NCBI GenBank assembly: GCA_030427205.1
Contig: JAUHXC010000020.1
Location: forward strand, 62,001 to 126,000
DNA length: 64,000 nucleotides
Source: a bacterium
GTDB taxonomy: Bacteria; Myxococcota_A; Bradymonadia; UBA7976; UBA1532
Reading direction: 5' to 3'
Part shown: piece by piece, positions 51,944-59,750 of the stretch
How positions within the stretch are numbered: the first letter of the stretch is position 1
Layout: each line of letters opens with the position of its first letter
Program-made: the position numbers and the translations under genes
Notes under the pieces: model-generated
The model's input: only the letters and a program-made list of their open reading frames with translations
The model's database searches: none
What the model was told of the DNA's origin: nothing

Positions 51944-52632
51944 GGGGTGGCTCCTGGGGTCTCGGCCGGCAGAGCCGGCAGGTCTTCGAAGGCGTCGAGC
52001 ACCTGCTCGACGAAACGATACAAGGCGGGCAGGGCGGTGAGGCCGCCGCCGCTCGACGCGGCGAGCACCCGGCTCAGGCCGCCGAGGATGACCGCGACGA
52101 ACTTCACCCGGCTGCGGCGGTGGCGCAAGGTGACGTTCAGCCGGCGCAGGTGCAGCTGCAGGTCGGCCTCGGTCAGCCCGGGGTGCATCGCGCTGTGGCT
52201 GTCGCCGCCCCAGCCGATGGTGCTGCTGGCCACGACGCGATCGCCTGCGTCGCGGGTCTCGATCCGGGCCGCGTAGCGCACCGCGTCGAGCATCGCCGTC
52301 AGCTTCGCCTGCACCCCGCTGACCTTTTCGACGACATCGTCGACCAGCCCCCGGCTGCGCACCGCGCCCGTCCGGCACTGGCGAATCGCCCGGCTCAGCT
52401 CGAGGTCGGCCGCGTCGAGGCCGTGGGCCGCGGCGTGGGACGCCACGTCGACCCCGCGCGACAGCGGAGCTGCGGCGGCGACGATCGCCCGGTCGATGCG
52501 CTTCGCGGCGTGATCGAGCTGCGCTTCGACCGCTCGGGTCCGCTGCTCGATGTCGTGCAGCGCGCGCTCGCCGGCGCGCAGCGGGTGGGCCAGATCGCCG
52601 ATCACCCGGTCGAGGGGGTCGTTCGCAGTCAA
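51940..52632 (-). CDS. Helical protein of unknown function
   Basis: This is a 230-residue protein starting at a TTG that overlaps the upstream stop (TTGA). It is almost entirely helical, with an amphipathic N-terminal half (ERALHDIEQRTRAVEAQLDHAAKRIDRA split by Ala-rich runs) and a more hydrophobic segment KFVAVILGGLSRVLA near residue 175. It lies between two small paralogous genes with 4-nt overlaps on each side, which suggests a complex. The TTG start is inferred from the overlap and is the weakest point. Confidence 0.6.
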   Translation of the reverse strand: MTANDPLDRVIGDLAHPLRAGERALHDIEQRTRAVEAQLDHAAKRIDRAIVAAAAPLSRGVDVASHAAAHGLDAADLELSRAIRQCRTGAVRSRGLVDDVVEKVSGVQAKLTAMLDAVRYAARIETRDAGDRVVASSTIGWGGDSHSAMHPGLTEADLQLHLRRLNVTLRHRRSRVKFVAVILGGLSRVLAASSGGGLTALPALYRFVEQVLDAFEDLPALPAETPGATP

Positions 52633-53183
52633 GGCGACTTCTTGCGGTTCCACAGGCCGGTGGCCGAGCCGACGAGGGTCTCGATCATCGCGTTGCGATG
52701 GGTCTGGGCCTGATCGACCACCTGCTGATGCAGCTGCCACAGGGTGCGGTCGACCTTGCCCTCGGTGGTCGGCACGCAGACGTCGGTGTCGCCGTCGATG
52801 GCAATACGGGTCCAGGCCCGCAGCTGGCCCACCTGATCGATCTCGCGGGGGTTCTTCACCGCGGCGCCGACGTCCTCGGCGGTGTAGGTGCGCACGGTCA
52901 CGCTGCTGATGTCCGCCGCCAGGTCGGACAGCGTCTGCGCCAGCCGGTCGAGCCAGCCGGGTTCGTCGTCCTCGGCCTCCGCCGCCGCCGCCGCGGGCTT
53001 CTCTTCGTCGTCGTCGCCGCTGAACGGCCAGATCCCGCGGGAGCGCACCGCCCCCCGCTCCTCGGAGCTCGGCGGCGCCCGCTCCGGCCGCGCGGCCGGC
53101 AGGCGGGTATCGCCGCTGTTGTCGGCCGGGTCCTGGTTCGTCTGCTGGCCGGCGTTGGTCTGCGGATCGTCGCCGTCGCTCAT
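52629..53183 (-). CDS. Acidic-linker small protein, paralogue of the 108-residue protein
   Basis: This is a 184-residue protein. The first 75 residues are acidic, Pro/Ala/Asp-rich and probably disordered. The C-terminal 105 residues carry the domain shared with the 108-residue protein at 51617-51943: a helix (LDRLAQTLSDLAADI), a strand region with IDGDTDVCVP and a closing HQQVVDQAQ helix. ATG at 53183 follows AAGGGGG. It overlaps the next gene by TTGA. Shared domains in one operon suggest related subunits of one assembly. Confidence 0.7.
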   Translation of the reverse strand: MSDGDDPQTNAGQQTNQDPADNSGDTRLPAARPERAPPSSEERGAVRSRGIWPFSGDDDEEKPAAAAAEAEDDEPGWLDRLAQTLSDLAADISSVTVRTYTAEDVGAAVKNPREIDQVGQLRAWTRIAIDGDTDVCVPTTEGKVDRTLWQLHQQVVDQAQTHRNAMIETLVGSATGLWNRKKSP

Positions 53184-53290
53184 CGCGCCCCCTTCGAGTC
53201 GCCGCTGCGGGCCGCGAGCAGGCCCCTGATGACGGGCCCATGATGGCCGCGCGCCCGGCGCGCCGACAAGCCCCCCGATCGGGGGAGTCG

Positions 53291-54598
53291 CTATTCGCCG
53301 CCCGCCGTGTCCGCGCCCGGGCGCACCTCGTCGGCGAAGCTCGACGGGCGCAGGTCGATCGGCAGGTGGCGCACGACCAGCGGCAGCAGCAGCGAGCCAC
53401 CGGGCACCGCGAACAGGGCCAGCGCCGGGATCGCCTTGCACACGTCGATCAGCTGCGCCCGCACCGTGGCCTCTTCTTCGGGGGTCAGCGGCCGATGCCC
53501 CGCAGCGGCCAGCAGCTGCATCAGCTCGCCCGTCTCTCGGATCTCCGACCACAGCCGACGGCTGTTGAGCCGGATGGCCCGCTCGAGCCGCCCCGACAGA
53601 TCGCGCTTGAGCCGCGAGACCGCTCGGCCCAGCGAGAGCTGCTCCACCAGATCGGGCCGGCGAGCGTAGGCCGCCACCGCCACCGCCTCGTAGGCGTCGA
53701 GCGCCTCGGGCCCCTCGCCCAGCGCCGCCGCCAGCCGCTCGATGAAGGCCCGCTCGTTCTCGTGGTAGCGCCCGTTGACGTGGGCCGCGAGAAACAGCAG
53801 GTGCAGCACGAAGCGCCCCGCCGCCGGATCGACCAGCCCGGCGGCGATCTCCTCCGGCTCGGGCGGATCGTCGAGCTCGGCCCGGTGCATCGCCTGCTCG
53901 GCGGCGTCGAGCCGGGCGGCCTTCATCAGCGCCACGATCAGCGCGTGCTCCGGCGCGTCGACGATGCCGTCCGCCGCCGCCAGCCCGATCGCCGCCGAGA
54001 TCGCCTGGTGCCGGGTCGTCGCCGCCAGCCCGTCGATACGGGCCAGGGCCCCCGGCTCCGGCGCGCCGCGGGCCAGCGCGCGGGCGATGCGGGCGTAGCG
54101 TCGGGCCTCGACCAGCCGCAGCAGCTGATGAAACGGGTGCCCGAACAGCGGGTGGTCGGCGGGCACCGCCCGCTGCTCGAGCCGCTGGCCGAGCTCGACG
54201 GCCAGCGCGTTGACCCCTTTGACGAAGCGCCGATCGTGCAGCGCCGTCGCGGTCGCCAGGGCCCGCGCCCGCGCGGCGCCTTTGTCGTGGCCGACGCCGT
54301 GGGCCAGCACCTCGAACAGCCCGGCGTGGTCGGCGATCGCATCCCGCGCCCCGCCTCGCGCCGCGAGGGCCAGCTGCAGCCGGTGCGCGGTGTGGTTGAG
54401 CAGGCCGTACTCGGAGAACGGCACGTCGACCGCCGCGTCGCCCAGGCCGACGAGGGCGTCGCTCAGCAGCCCCACGGTGTAGCCGCGGGCATCGAGCTGG
54501 CCGTCGAGCCACGGGTCGAAGCCGTCACCCGCCGGCGCGGCCTCGGCCCCGTCGCGCACGGCGTCGATCAGCGAAATGAGCCAGACCCGGCTGCGCAC
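53291..54598 (-). CDS. TerB-like plus LETM1-like domain protein
   Basis: This is a 435-residue protein, GTG start with GGGAGG upstream. The central region has two helical units of TerB type: AISAAIGLAAADGIVDAPEH (with the Asp/Gly pair of the TerB metal site) and FLAAHVNGRYHENERAFI. The C-terminal 90 residues resemble the ribosome-binding-like LETM1 domain: RRLWSEIRETGELM, then AIPALALFAVPGGSLLLP and HLPIDLRPSSF. Such combinations are known in bacterial proteins annotated as LETM1-related. It precedes three coupled small genes by 107 nt. A role at the membrane or in ion stress is possible, but only domain recognition supports this. Confidence 0.75.
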   Translation of the reverse strand: MRSRVWLISLIDAVRDGAEAAPAGDGFDPWLDGQLDARGYTVGLLSDALVGLGDAAVDVPFSEYGLLNHTAHRLQLALAARGGARDAIADHAGLFEVLAHGVGHDKGAARARALATATALHDRRFVKGVNALAVELGQRLEQRAVPADHPLFGHPFHQLLRLVEARRYARIARALARGAPEPGALARIDGLAATTRHQAISAAIGLAAADGIVDAPEHALIVALMKAARLDAAEQAMHRAELDDPPEPEEIAAGLVDPAAGRFVLHLLFLAAHVNGRYHENERAFIERLAAALGEGPEALDAYEAVAVAAYARRPDLVEQLSLGRAVSRLKRDLSGRLERAIRLNSRRLWSEIRETGELMQLLAAAGHRPLTPEEEATVRAQLIDVCKAIPALALFAVPGGSLLLPLVVRHLPIDLRPSSFADEVRPGADTAGGE

Positions 54599-54671
54599 GG
54601 CGCACCTCCCGGGGCATCATGCCGCGGATGGCGCGCGGGGTCATCAGGGGCGTTGTCGGTCGCCGGGCGCG

Positions 54672-55934
54672 CTACGCGCGGCGCTTCTTGAACGCCGCCT
54701 TGCCCAGCGTCTTCGCCGTCGCGAAGACCGTGCGCCAGACCGACATGTCCGGGTCGGGCGCATCACCGCGGCCCATGCGGGCGATCTGCGTCTCGTAGTA
54801 GGTGATCGCCAGCATGAACATCGTATCGAGGCTCTTGAAGCCCGTGGTCGGGCGGCCGACGTCGCAGACGTAGTCCGGGTCGGCGGCGGCGTTGCGCGGC
54901 AAGTCGGGGTCGATCGTCAGCGGGCGGGCGAGGCCGACGAAGTCCGTCGCGCCGCCGGCCACCGCGGACTCCATCGCGGCGACCGAGCGGAAGCCGCCGG
55001 TCACCGCGAGCGGCACGTCGGTGCGGGCGCGCGCCTCGGCGGCGAAGTCGAGGAAGTAGGCCTCCCGCTCGCGGGTCGAGCGGGCGGCGCCGGTCATCGC
55101 CGGGCTCTCGTAGTTGCCGCCCGAGATCTCGATGTGGTCGATGCCCGCCGCCGACAGCGCCTCGATGAGCGCGTAGGCCTCGTCGCCTTCGAAGCCGCCC
55201 TTCTGGAAGTCGGCGCTGTTCATCTTGATCGAGACGACCATGTCCCCGCCGACCGCGTCCCGGATCGCGTCATACACCGCCAGCGCGAAGCGGCGGCGGT
55301 TCTCGGCGCTGCCGCCCCAGCGATCGGTGCGGCGGTTGTGGTGCGGCGAGAGGAACTGGCTCACCAGGTAGCCGTGGGCCCCGTGGATCTGCACCCCGTC
55401 CCACCCGGCCCGCTTCGCCAGACCCGCCGCGGTGGCGAAGCGGCGGATGATGTCGTCGATCTCGTCTTCCTCGAGCGCGCGCGGCGCCGCGAACGCCTTC
55501 TCCAAGCCGGCCCCGAGCGGCACCGCGCTGGGCGCGACCGGCGTCTTCGTCAGGAACTTCGGGGTCTGCTTGCCCGGGTGGTTGAGCTGCATCCAGAACT
55601 GCGTCGCCGGGTTGCCGGCGCGCACGGCCTCGACCCAGGCGGCGAAGCGGTCGAGGTGCTCATCGTCTTCGAGCACCACGTTGCCCGGCTCGCCGAGCGC
55701 GCGGCGGTCGATCATGACGTTGCCGGTGACGAGGATGCCGGCGCCGCCCTCGGCCCAGCGCCGGTAGAGGCGGGCGTGCTTCTCATCGGGCAGGTGAACC
55801 CCGTCTTCAGCCAGCACTTCGCTCATCGCCGACTTGAAGATGCGGTTGGGCGCGGTGGCCTTGCCGCCGAGGTCGAAGGGGCTGAAGAGCGTCGGCGCGT
55901 GGGCCGGCGGGGCGGGCGAAGGCTCGGTGGTCAT
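54672..55934 (-). CDS. NADH:flavin oxidoreductase / Old Yellow Enzyme family
   Basis: This is a 420-residue FMN-dependent oxidoreductase of the Old Yellow Enzyme superfamily (TIM barrel). Recognised motifs are KSAMSE near the N-terminus, MQLNHPGKQ, WDGVQIHGAHGYLVSQFLSP (His and Asn-equivalent positions in HGAHGY), RWGGSAENRRRF and a late TGGFRS. It probably reduces activated alkenes of enones or similar compounds with NAD(P)H. The length is a little above the usual 360-400. ATG at 55934 follows AGGAG by 4 nt. It is divergent from the MFS transporter gene at 56113, whose substrate might be related. Confidence 0.93.
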   Translation of the reverse strand: MTTEPSPAPPAHAPTLFSPFDLGGKATAPNRIFKSAMSEVLAEDGVHLPDEKHARLYRRWAEGGAGILVTGNVMIDRRALGEPGNVVLEDDEHLDRFAAWVEAVRAGNPATQFWMQLNHPGKQTPKFLTKTPVAPSAVPLGAGLEKAFAAPRALEEDEIDDIIRRFATAAGLAKRAGWDGVQIHGAHGYLVSQFLSPHHNRRTDRWGGSAENRRRFALAVYDAIRDAVGGDMVVSIKMNSADFQKGGFEGDEAYALIEALSAAGIDHIEISGGNYESPAMTGAARSTREREAYFLDFAAEARARTDVPLAVTGGFRSVAAMESAVAGGATDFVGLARPLTIDPDLPRNAAADPDYVCDVGRPTTGFKSLDTMFMLAITYYETQIARMGRGDAPDPDMSVWRTVFATAKTLGKAAFKKRRA

Positions 55935-56112
55935 GGGGCTCCTGGCCGGGTCGGGTTCGCGATGGGGGCGCAGACAGATAGCACGGTTCGAGGCTGGCCG
56001 GTGCAGCCGGGTGCGCCCGCGCGCGGCGAGAAAATGACGCGAAACGCGCCGGCCGCGCAACGCCCGGTGGCGCTCGAACGTGGAAGGGGTGCCAAAGCAC
56101 GGAGGTGGCTCG

Positions 56113-57291
56113 ATGACCCGCCCGTTCGACAGCTGGCGCTCGGTGGCGCTGTCGCTCTACATGGTCCTGACCGGCTACGCCGTCCTCGTCGGCCTGCCGG
56201 TCATCAGCACGGCGTGGGTCACCCACCTCGGGTTCGGCGAGGCCGAGGTGGGCTGGCTGGCCGCGGCCGATCTCGGCGGGCTCTCGCTGGGTGCGGTGAT
56301 CTGCGCCGGCGTGGTCGCCCGGGCGAACCGCCGGCACCTGGTCTTCGGCGCCGCGCTGCTCGCCCTCGCCGCGAACGTCGCCTGCATCGGCACCGTGGAC
56401 TTCGGCTGGCTGGTGCTGCTGCGGGTGATGTCGGGCCTCGGCAGCGGGGTCTACGTCGGGGTCGCGATCGCCTCGCTCGGCGCCCACTCGAACCCGGCGC
56501 AGGCCTACAGCTGGGCGCTCTTCGCGTTCGCGTTCTCCCAGGCCCTCGAGCTGTATCTGCTGCCGCAGCTCTCGATGAGCGGCATCTACCTCGTCTTCGC
56601 CGTCGGCTATGCCCTGGCGCTGCCGTTCATCCGCTGGTTGCCGCCGCGGGCGCCCGCCGAGCGGGCAGATCGCGCCGACGCCGAGGGCCGACGGGGTGGT
56701 CGAGCGGCGCCCGCGTGGGTGCCCTGGCTCGTGCTGGCCGCGATCTTCTGCACGTACATCAGCATCGGCACCTACTGGACCTATATCGAGCTGGCGAGCC
56801 GCGCGTCGCAGGCCTCGGCCGAGTGGACCGGGCGGATCCTGGTGTGGTCGTCGCTCTGCTCGGTCGCCGGCTGCGTGGCGGCCAGCGTGATCAGCCAACG
56901 CTTCGGGCTGTCGCGGCCTCTCATCATGACGCTCGCCGCCCAGGCGCTCGTCGTCGCGCTGCTCGTGGGCGGCGTCGACGATACGCGGTTCATGGTGAGC
57001 GTCTTCGGCTTCAACTTCCTGTGGATGCTCTCGGACATCTTTCAGCTCGCGACGGTGGCCGGGGTCGACCCCAGCGGGCGGTTCGCGGCGTTGGTGCCGG
57101 GGGCGCAGGGGTTGGGGCAGATCGTGGGGCCGGGCCTGGGCGCCGCGCTGCTCGGGGCCGGCTTCGGCTACGGGGGCGTCTTCGTGCTGTGCGCGGTCGC
57201 GTCGCTGTCGGCCATGGCGCTCTATGTCGGCATGGCCCTGTCGAGCAGGCGCCGTCGGCCGAGTCGACGCGCTGCGCGGCGGCCGGCGTGA
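56113..57291 (+). CDS. MFS transporter
   Basis: This is a 392-residue protein with about 12 hydrophobic helices of the major facilitator superfamily, with central cytoplasmic loop (APAERADRADAEGRRGG) between helices 6 and 7. It resembles MFS members of the YbfB/YjiJ kind. ATG at 56113 follows GGAGGTGG by 4 nt. It shares a 178-nt divergent region with the Old Yellow Enzyme gene, and the quinone reductase gene begins 42 nt downstream, so it may be co-transcribed with that and the sigma factor gene. The transported compound is unknown. Confidence 0.88.
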   Translation: MTRPFDSWRSVALSLYMVLTGYAVLVGLPVISTAWVTHLGFGEAEVGWLAAADLGGLSLGAVICAGVVARANRRHLVFGAALLALAANVACIGTVDFGWLVLLRVMSGLGSGVYVGVAIASLGAHSNPAQAYSWALFAFAFSQALELYLLPQLSMSGIYLVFAVGYALALPFIRWLPPRAPAERADRADAEGRRGGRAAPAWVPWLVLAAIFCTYISIGTYWTYIELASRASQASAEWTGRILVWSSLCSVAGCVAASVISQRFGLSRPLIMTLAAQALVVALLVGGVDDTRFMVSVFGFNFLWMLSDIFQLATVAGVDPSGRFAALVPGAQGLGQIVGPGLGAALLGAGFGYGGVFVLCAVASLSAMALYVGMALSSRRRRPSRRAARRPA

Positions 57292-57332
57292 CGTCCGAGC
57301 GCGCACGACACCTTCGCCCGACAGAGGTCTGC

Positions 57333-58001
57333 ATGTCTGTACACACTGCCCGCCGCGTCTTCCCCCCGCCGCCCGACGCCGCCCGCGCGCTGGTCCTGCG
57401 GGCCCATCCGCTCGATGACAGCTTCAACTCCGCCCTGGCCGACGCGTGGATCGACGGGGCGCGCAGCGGCGGCGCGCGGACGCGGGCGCTCGATGTGCAC
57501 GGGCTGGTCTTCGACCCGGCGCTGCGCACCGCCCACCGCGCGGCGACGCCGCTCGAGCCCGACCTGCAGCGGGTTCAGGCGGCGATCGCCGAGGCCGCGC
57601 ACGTGGTCGTCGCCTATCCGGTCTGGTGGGGCAGCGTGCCGGCGCTGCTCAAGGGGCTGCTCGATCGGGCCTTTCAGCCCGGCTGGGCCTACGCCCGGGG
57701 GGATGGCCCGCTGCCCGACAAGGGGCTGCGCGGCCGCACCGGCCGACTGTTGCTGACGATGGATACGCCGGTCTGGTACGACTGGCTGGTCTATGGGGCC
57801 AGCGCGCGGCGCCAGGTGCAGCGCGCGACGTTTCACTTCGCCGGCATCGCGCCGACCCGGGTCAGCTGCTTCGGCTCGATCGAGCGCACGACGCCGGCCG
57901 CGCGGGCGAAGATGCTCTGCCGGGCGCGGGCGGTCGGCCTCGCCGAGGGCCGCGCGTTGGTGAGGCGCTTCGGCGCGTCGCGGCCCGAGGAGGTGGCTTG
58001 A
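57333..58001 (+). CDS. Flavodoxin-fold NAD(P)H:quinone oxidoreductase family protein
   Basis: This is a 222-residue protein of the flavodoxin-like NQO1/KefF-type fold: LVLRAHPLDDSFNSALADAW at the FMN-binding first loop, VVAYPVWWGSVPALLKGLLD as the signature for the second FMN loop, and LLLTMDTP for the third. It probably reduces quinones or other electrophiles by two electrons. ATG follows AGAGG. The stop overlaps the start of the sigma factor gene by 4 nt (TTGA), so both are made together. This pairing is the typical arrangement of ECF41-type sigma factors with oxidoreductase targets. Confidence 0.88.
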   Translation: MSVHTARRVFPPPPDAARALVLRAHPLDDSFNSALADAWIDGARSGGARTRALDVHGLVFDPALRTAHRAATPLEPDLQRVQAAIAEAAHVVVAYPVWWGSVPALLKGLLDRAFQPGWAYARGDGPLPDKGLRGRTGRLLLTMDTPVWYDWLVYGASARRQVQRATFHFAGIAPTRVSCFGSIERTTPAARAKMLCRARAVGLAEGRALVRRFGASRPEEVA

Positions 58002-58912
58002 GCGTTGTCCCCCACGCGCCGGCGCTCGACGCGCATCGACCGCTGCTCGAATCGCTGGCCTATCGCATGCTCGGGTCGGCCGCCGAGGCCGAAGACGTCG
58101 TGCAGGATACCTTCGTGCGCGCCCTCGCCCGGCCGCCGCGCAGCGATCGGCCGATGCGGCCCTGGTTGGTCCGGGTCGCCTGCAACATCGCCCGCGATCG
58201 GCTGCGCAAGCGCAAGGTGCGCGCCTACCGGGGGCCCTGGTTGCCCGAGCCGATGGCCGCGCCGCCGACCGATCCGCGCGCCGATCCCGAGTCGAGCCTG
58301 CGGCTGGCCCAGACCGCGACGCTCGCCTGGCTGGTCGCCGCCGAGGCGCTGACGCCCGAGCAGCGCGCGGTGCTGCTCTTGCGCGACGTATTCGATTGGG
58401 ATGTCGCCGAGGTCTGCGCCGCCGTCGAGCGCTCGCCGGGCGCCGTGCGCAGCCTGCACCTGCGCGCGCGCCGGGCGCTCGCCGACGCCCCGATACCGGC
58501 GCTCGATCCTCAGACCCTGCGGGCCCACGAGCGCGCGCTGCACGGGGTGCTGCGAGCGCTGCTCGAGGGGGACGAGGGCGCCCTGCAGCGCCTGCTGTCC
58601 GATGACGTGGTCCTGCGCAGCGACGGCGGCGACGAGGTGCACGCCATCGGTCGGCGGCTGGTGGGTTCGGCGCGGGTGGCGCGGGTGGCCCTCGCCCTCG
58701 CTCGGGCGTCGGGCCCGCCGGAGGCGGTGCGCATCGTGCAGATCAACGGCCTGCCCGCCATCATCGAGCGCAGCCCGCTGCATCGGCTGGCGCGGTGGCC
58801 CACCACCAGCCTGACGTCGGTCGTGCTCGGGCCGGATGGCCGGATCGCGCAGGTGTTCAGCGTGGTCGCGCCGTCGAAGCTGACGCGGATCGGGCGGGTT
58901 CGAGGGGCGTGA
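57998..58912 (+). CDS. ECF sigma factor, SigJ/ECF41-like, with C-terminal SnoaL-like domain
   Basis: This is a 304-residue ECF sigma factor. Sigma-2 lies in ESLAYRMLGSAAEAEDVVQDTF and sigma-4 near LTPEQRAVLLLRDVFDWDVAEV. The extra C-terminal 140 residues form a SnoaL/NTF2-like domain, as in ECF41 (SigJ) sigma factors, which use that domain for built-in regulation and have no anti-sigma factor. Accordingly no anti-sigma gene is nearby. TTG start at 57998, with GGAGG 4 nt upstream, overlaps the quinone reductase stop. It probably transcribes its own operon and the quinone reductase in response to some stress, but I did not find the ECF41 promoter consensus upstream. Confidence 0.92.
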   Translation: MSVVPHAPALDAHRPLLESLAYRMLGSAAEAEDVVQDTFVRALARPPRSDRPMRPWLVRVACNIARDRLRKRKVRAYRGPWLPEPMAAPPTDPRADPESSLRLAQTATLAWLVAAEALTPEQRAVLLLRDVFDWDVAEVCAAVERSPGAVRSLHLRARRALADAPIPALDPQTLRAHERALHGVLRALLEGDEGALQRLLSDDVVLRSDGGDEVHAIGRRLVGSARVARVALALARASGPPEAVRIVQINGLPAIIERSPLHRLARWPTTSLTSVVLGPDGRIAQVFSVVAPSKLTRIGRVRGA

Positions 58913-58916
58913 GGGC

Positions 58917-58935
58917 GGCGTCGCGGCGGGACGCC
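58917..58935. terminator. Hairpin between convergent sigma and NTF2-like genes
   Basis: A perfect 6-bp stem (GGCGTC/GACGCC) with a 7-nt loop lies directly after the sigma factor stop, within the 57-nt gap before the opposite-strand NTF2-like gene ends. No T-run is present. Confidence 0.4.
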
Positions 58936-58969
58936 GGGGGCGGGACCGAGCGGGGCGGAGCGCGCGGCG

Positions 58970-59530
58970 TCAGCTCTGCGGGTTGAAGGGCAGCGACGAG
59001 TGGTGCAGCACGATCACGAGGCGGCCGTCGTTCGCCCGCTTGTAGGCGAAGGAGTACTCGACCTTGGTCTCCTTGCCGTCCTTGCCGGTGAAGTAGTAGT
59101 TGCCCATCGCCATCGCGCTGTTGCCGGCGAGCACCATGCCGGTATTCTCCCAGCGCACGTTGGTGTAGGGCGCGAGCGCGAAGCCGCCGTCCTCGGCGTA
59201 CTTGCCGCCGACGAAGTACGACAGCGCGTCCTCGAAGCTGTCGCGGAACTGCTGCTTGGCGGCCAGCGTCGGCTTGAAGAGCACCGGCTTCTCGCCATAG
59301 GCGTAGAACTGGTTGATGTGCTTGGTGGCGGCGGCCTTCACGTCGCCCTTGGCGGTGTGCACCTTGCCGATGGCCACGATGCCCTCACCCCAGGCCTTCT
59401 GGGCCGCGGTGACCTCCGCCTGGGTGATCATGGCGCCGGGGCTCTTGGCGTGGGCGACGCCGAACGCCATGAGCAGAGCCAGCGCGGCCACACCGGCGAT
59501 CGCGTTCTTCATCGTCGTATTCGCCTTCAT
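58970..59530 (-). CDS. Secreted NTF2-like domain protein
   Basis: This is a 186-residue exported protein. ATG at 59530, with GAGGAG 7 nt upstream, opens a signal peptide (MKANTTMKNAIAGVAALALL). The mature protein is a single NTF2/SnoaL-like fold: a helix with AQKAWGEGIVAIGK, a helix ending KHINQFYAYG, and long strands ending VEYSFAYKRANDGRLVIVLHH. The family is common in marine and predatory bacteria and its enzymatic role is not established; related proteins have been mis-annotated as phosphoribosyl-AMP cyclohydrolase. A strong hairpin lies about 160 nt upstream. Confidence 0.8.
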   Translation of the reverse strand: MKANTTMKNAIAGVAALALLMAFGVAHAKSPGAMITQAEVTAAQKAWGEGIVAIGKVHTAKGDVKAAATKHINQFYAYGEKPVLFKPTLAAKQQFRDSFEDALSYFVGGKYAEDGGFALAPYTNVRWENTGMVLAGNSAMAMGNYYFTGKDGKETKVEYSFAYKRANDGRLVIVLHHSSLPFNPQS

Positions 59531-59686
59531 CGTCGTCTCCTCGGTCTCTGGTTTGCTCTTGTCGAACGTGTGAAGTGATCCCCCGGGGTGTGTGCCTGCC
59601 CACGCTGTACGGGCGCATCCGGTCAAGCGCACATAGGTTCGACGATACTGAAACGAAGAGGTCACACGCGGCCGGTTGGGTTTTCG

Positions 59687-59717
59687 CCGAAAGCGAAATT
59701 CGGATGATCGCTTTCGG
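59687..59717 (-). terminator. 10-bp hairpin downstream of the membrane kinase
   Basis: A perfect 10-bp inverted repeat (CCGAAAGCGA/TCGCTTTCGG) with an 11-nt loop begins 34 nt past the kinase stop. No T-run follows on the minus strand. It is either the kinase terminator or an upstream element of the NTF2-like gene, which starts 157 nt further on. Confidence 0.5.
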
Positions 59718-59750
59718 TCTGAGCGAATGCTCGGCGCCAGACCGCCCATC

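Noticed and set aside
54576..58001. A 1141-residue plus-strand frame
   Set aside because: Only the last 222 residues (quinone reductase) are coding; the rest is mirror sequence of the Old Yellow Enzyme gene and out-of-frame MFS gene.
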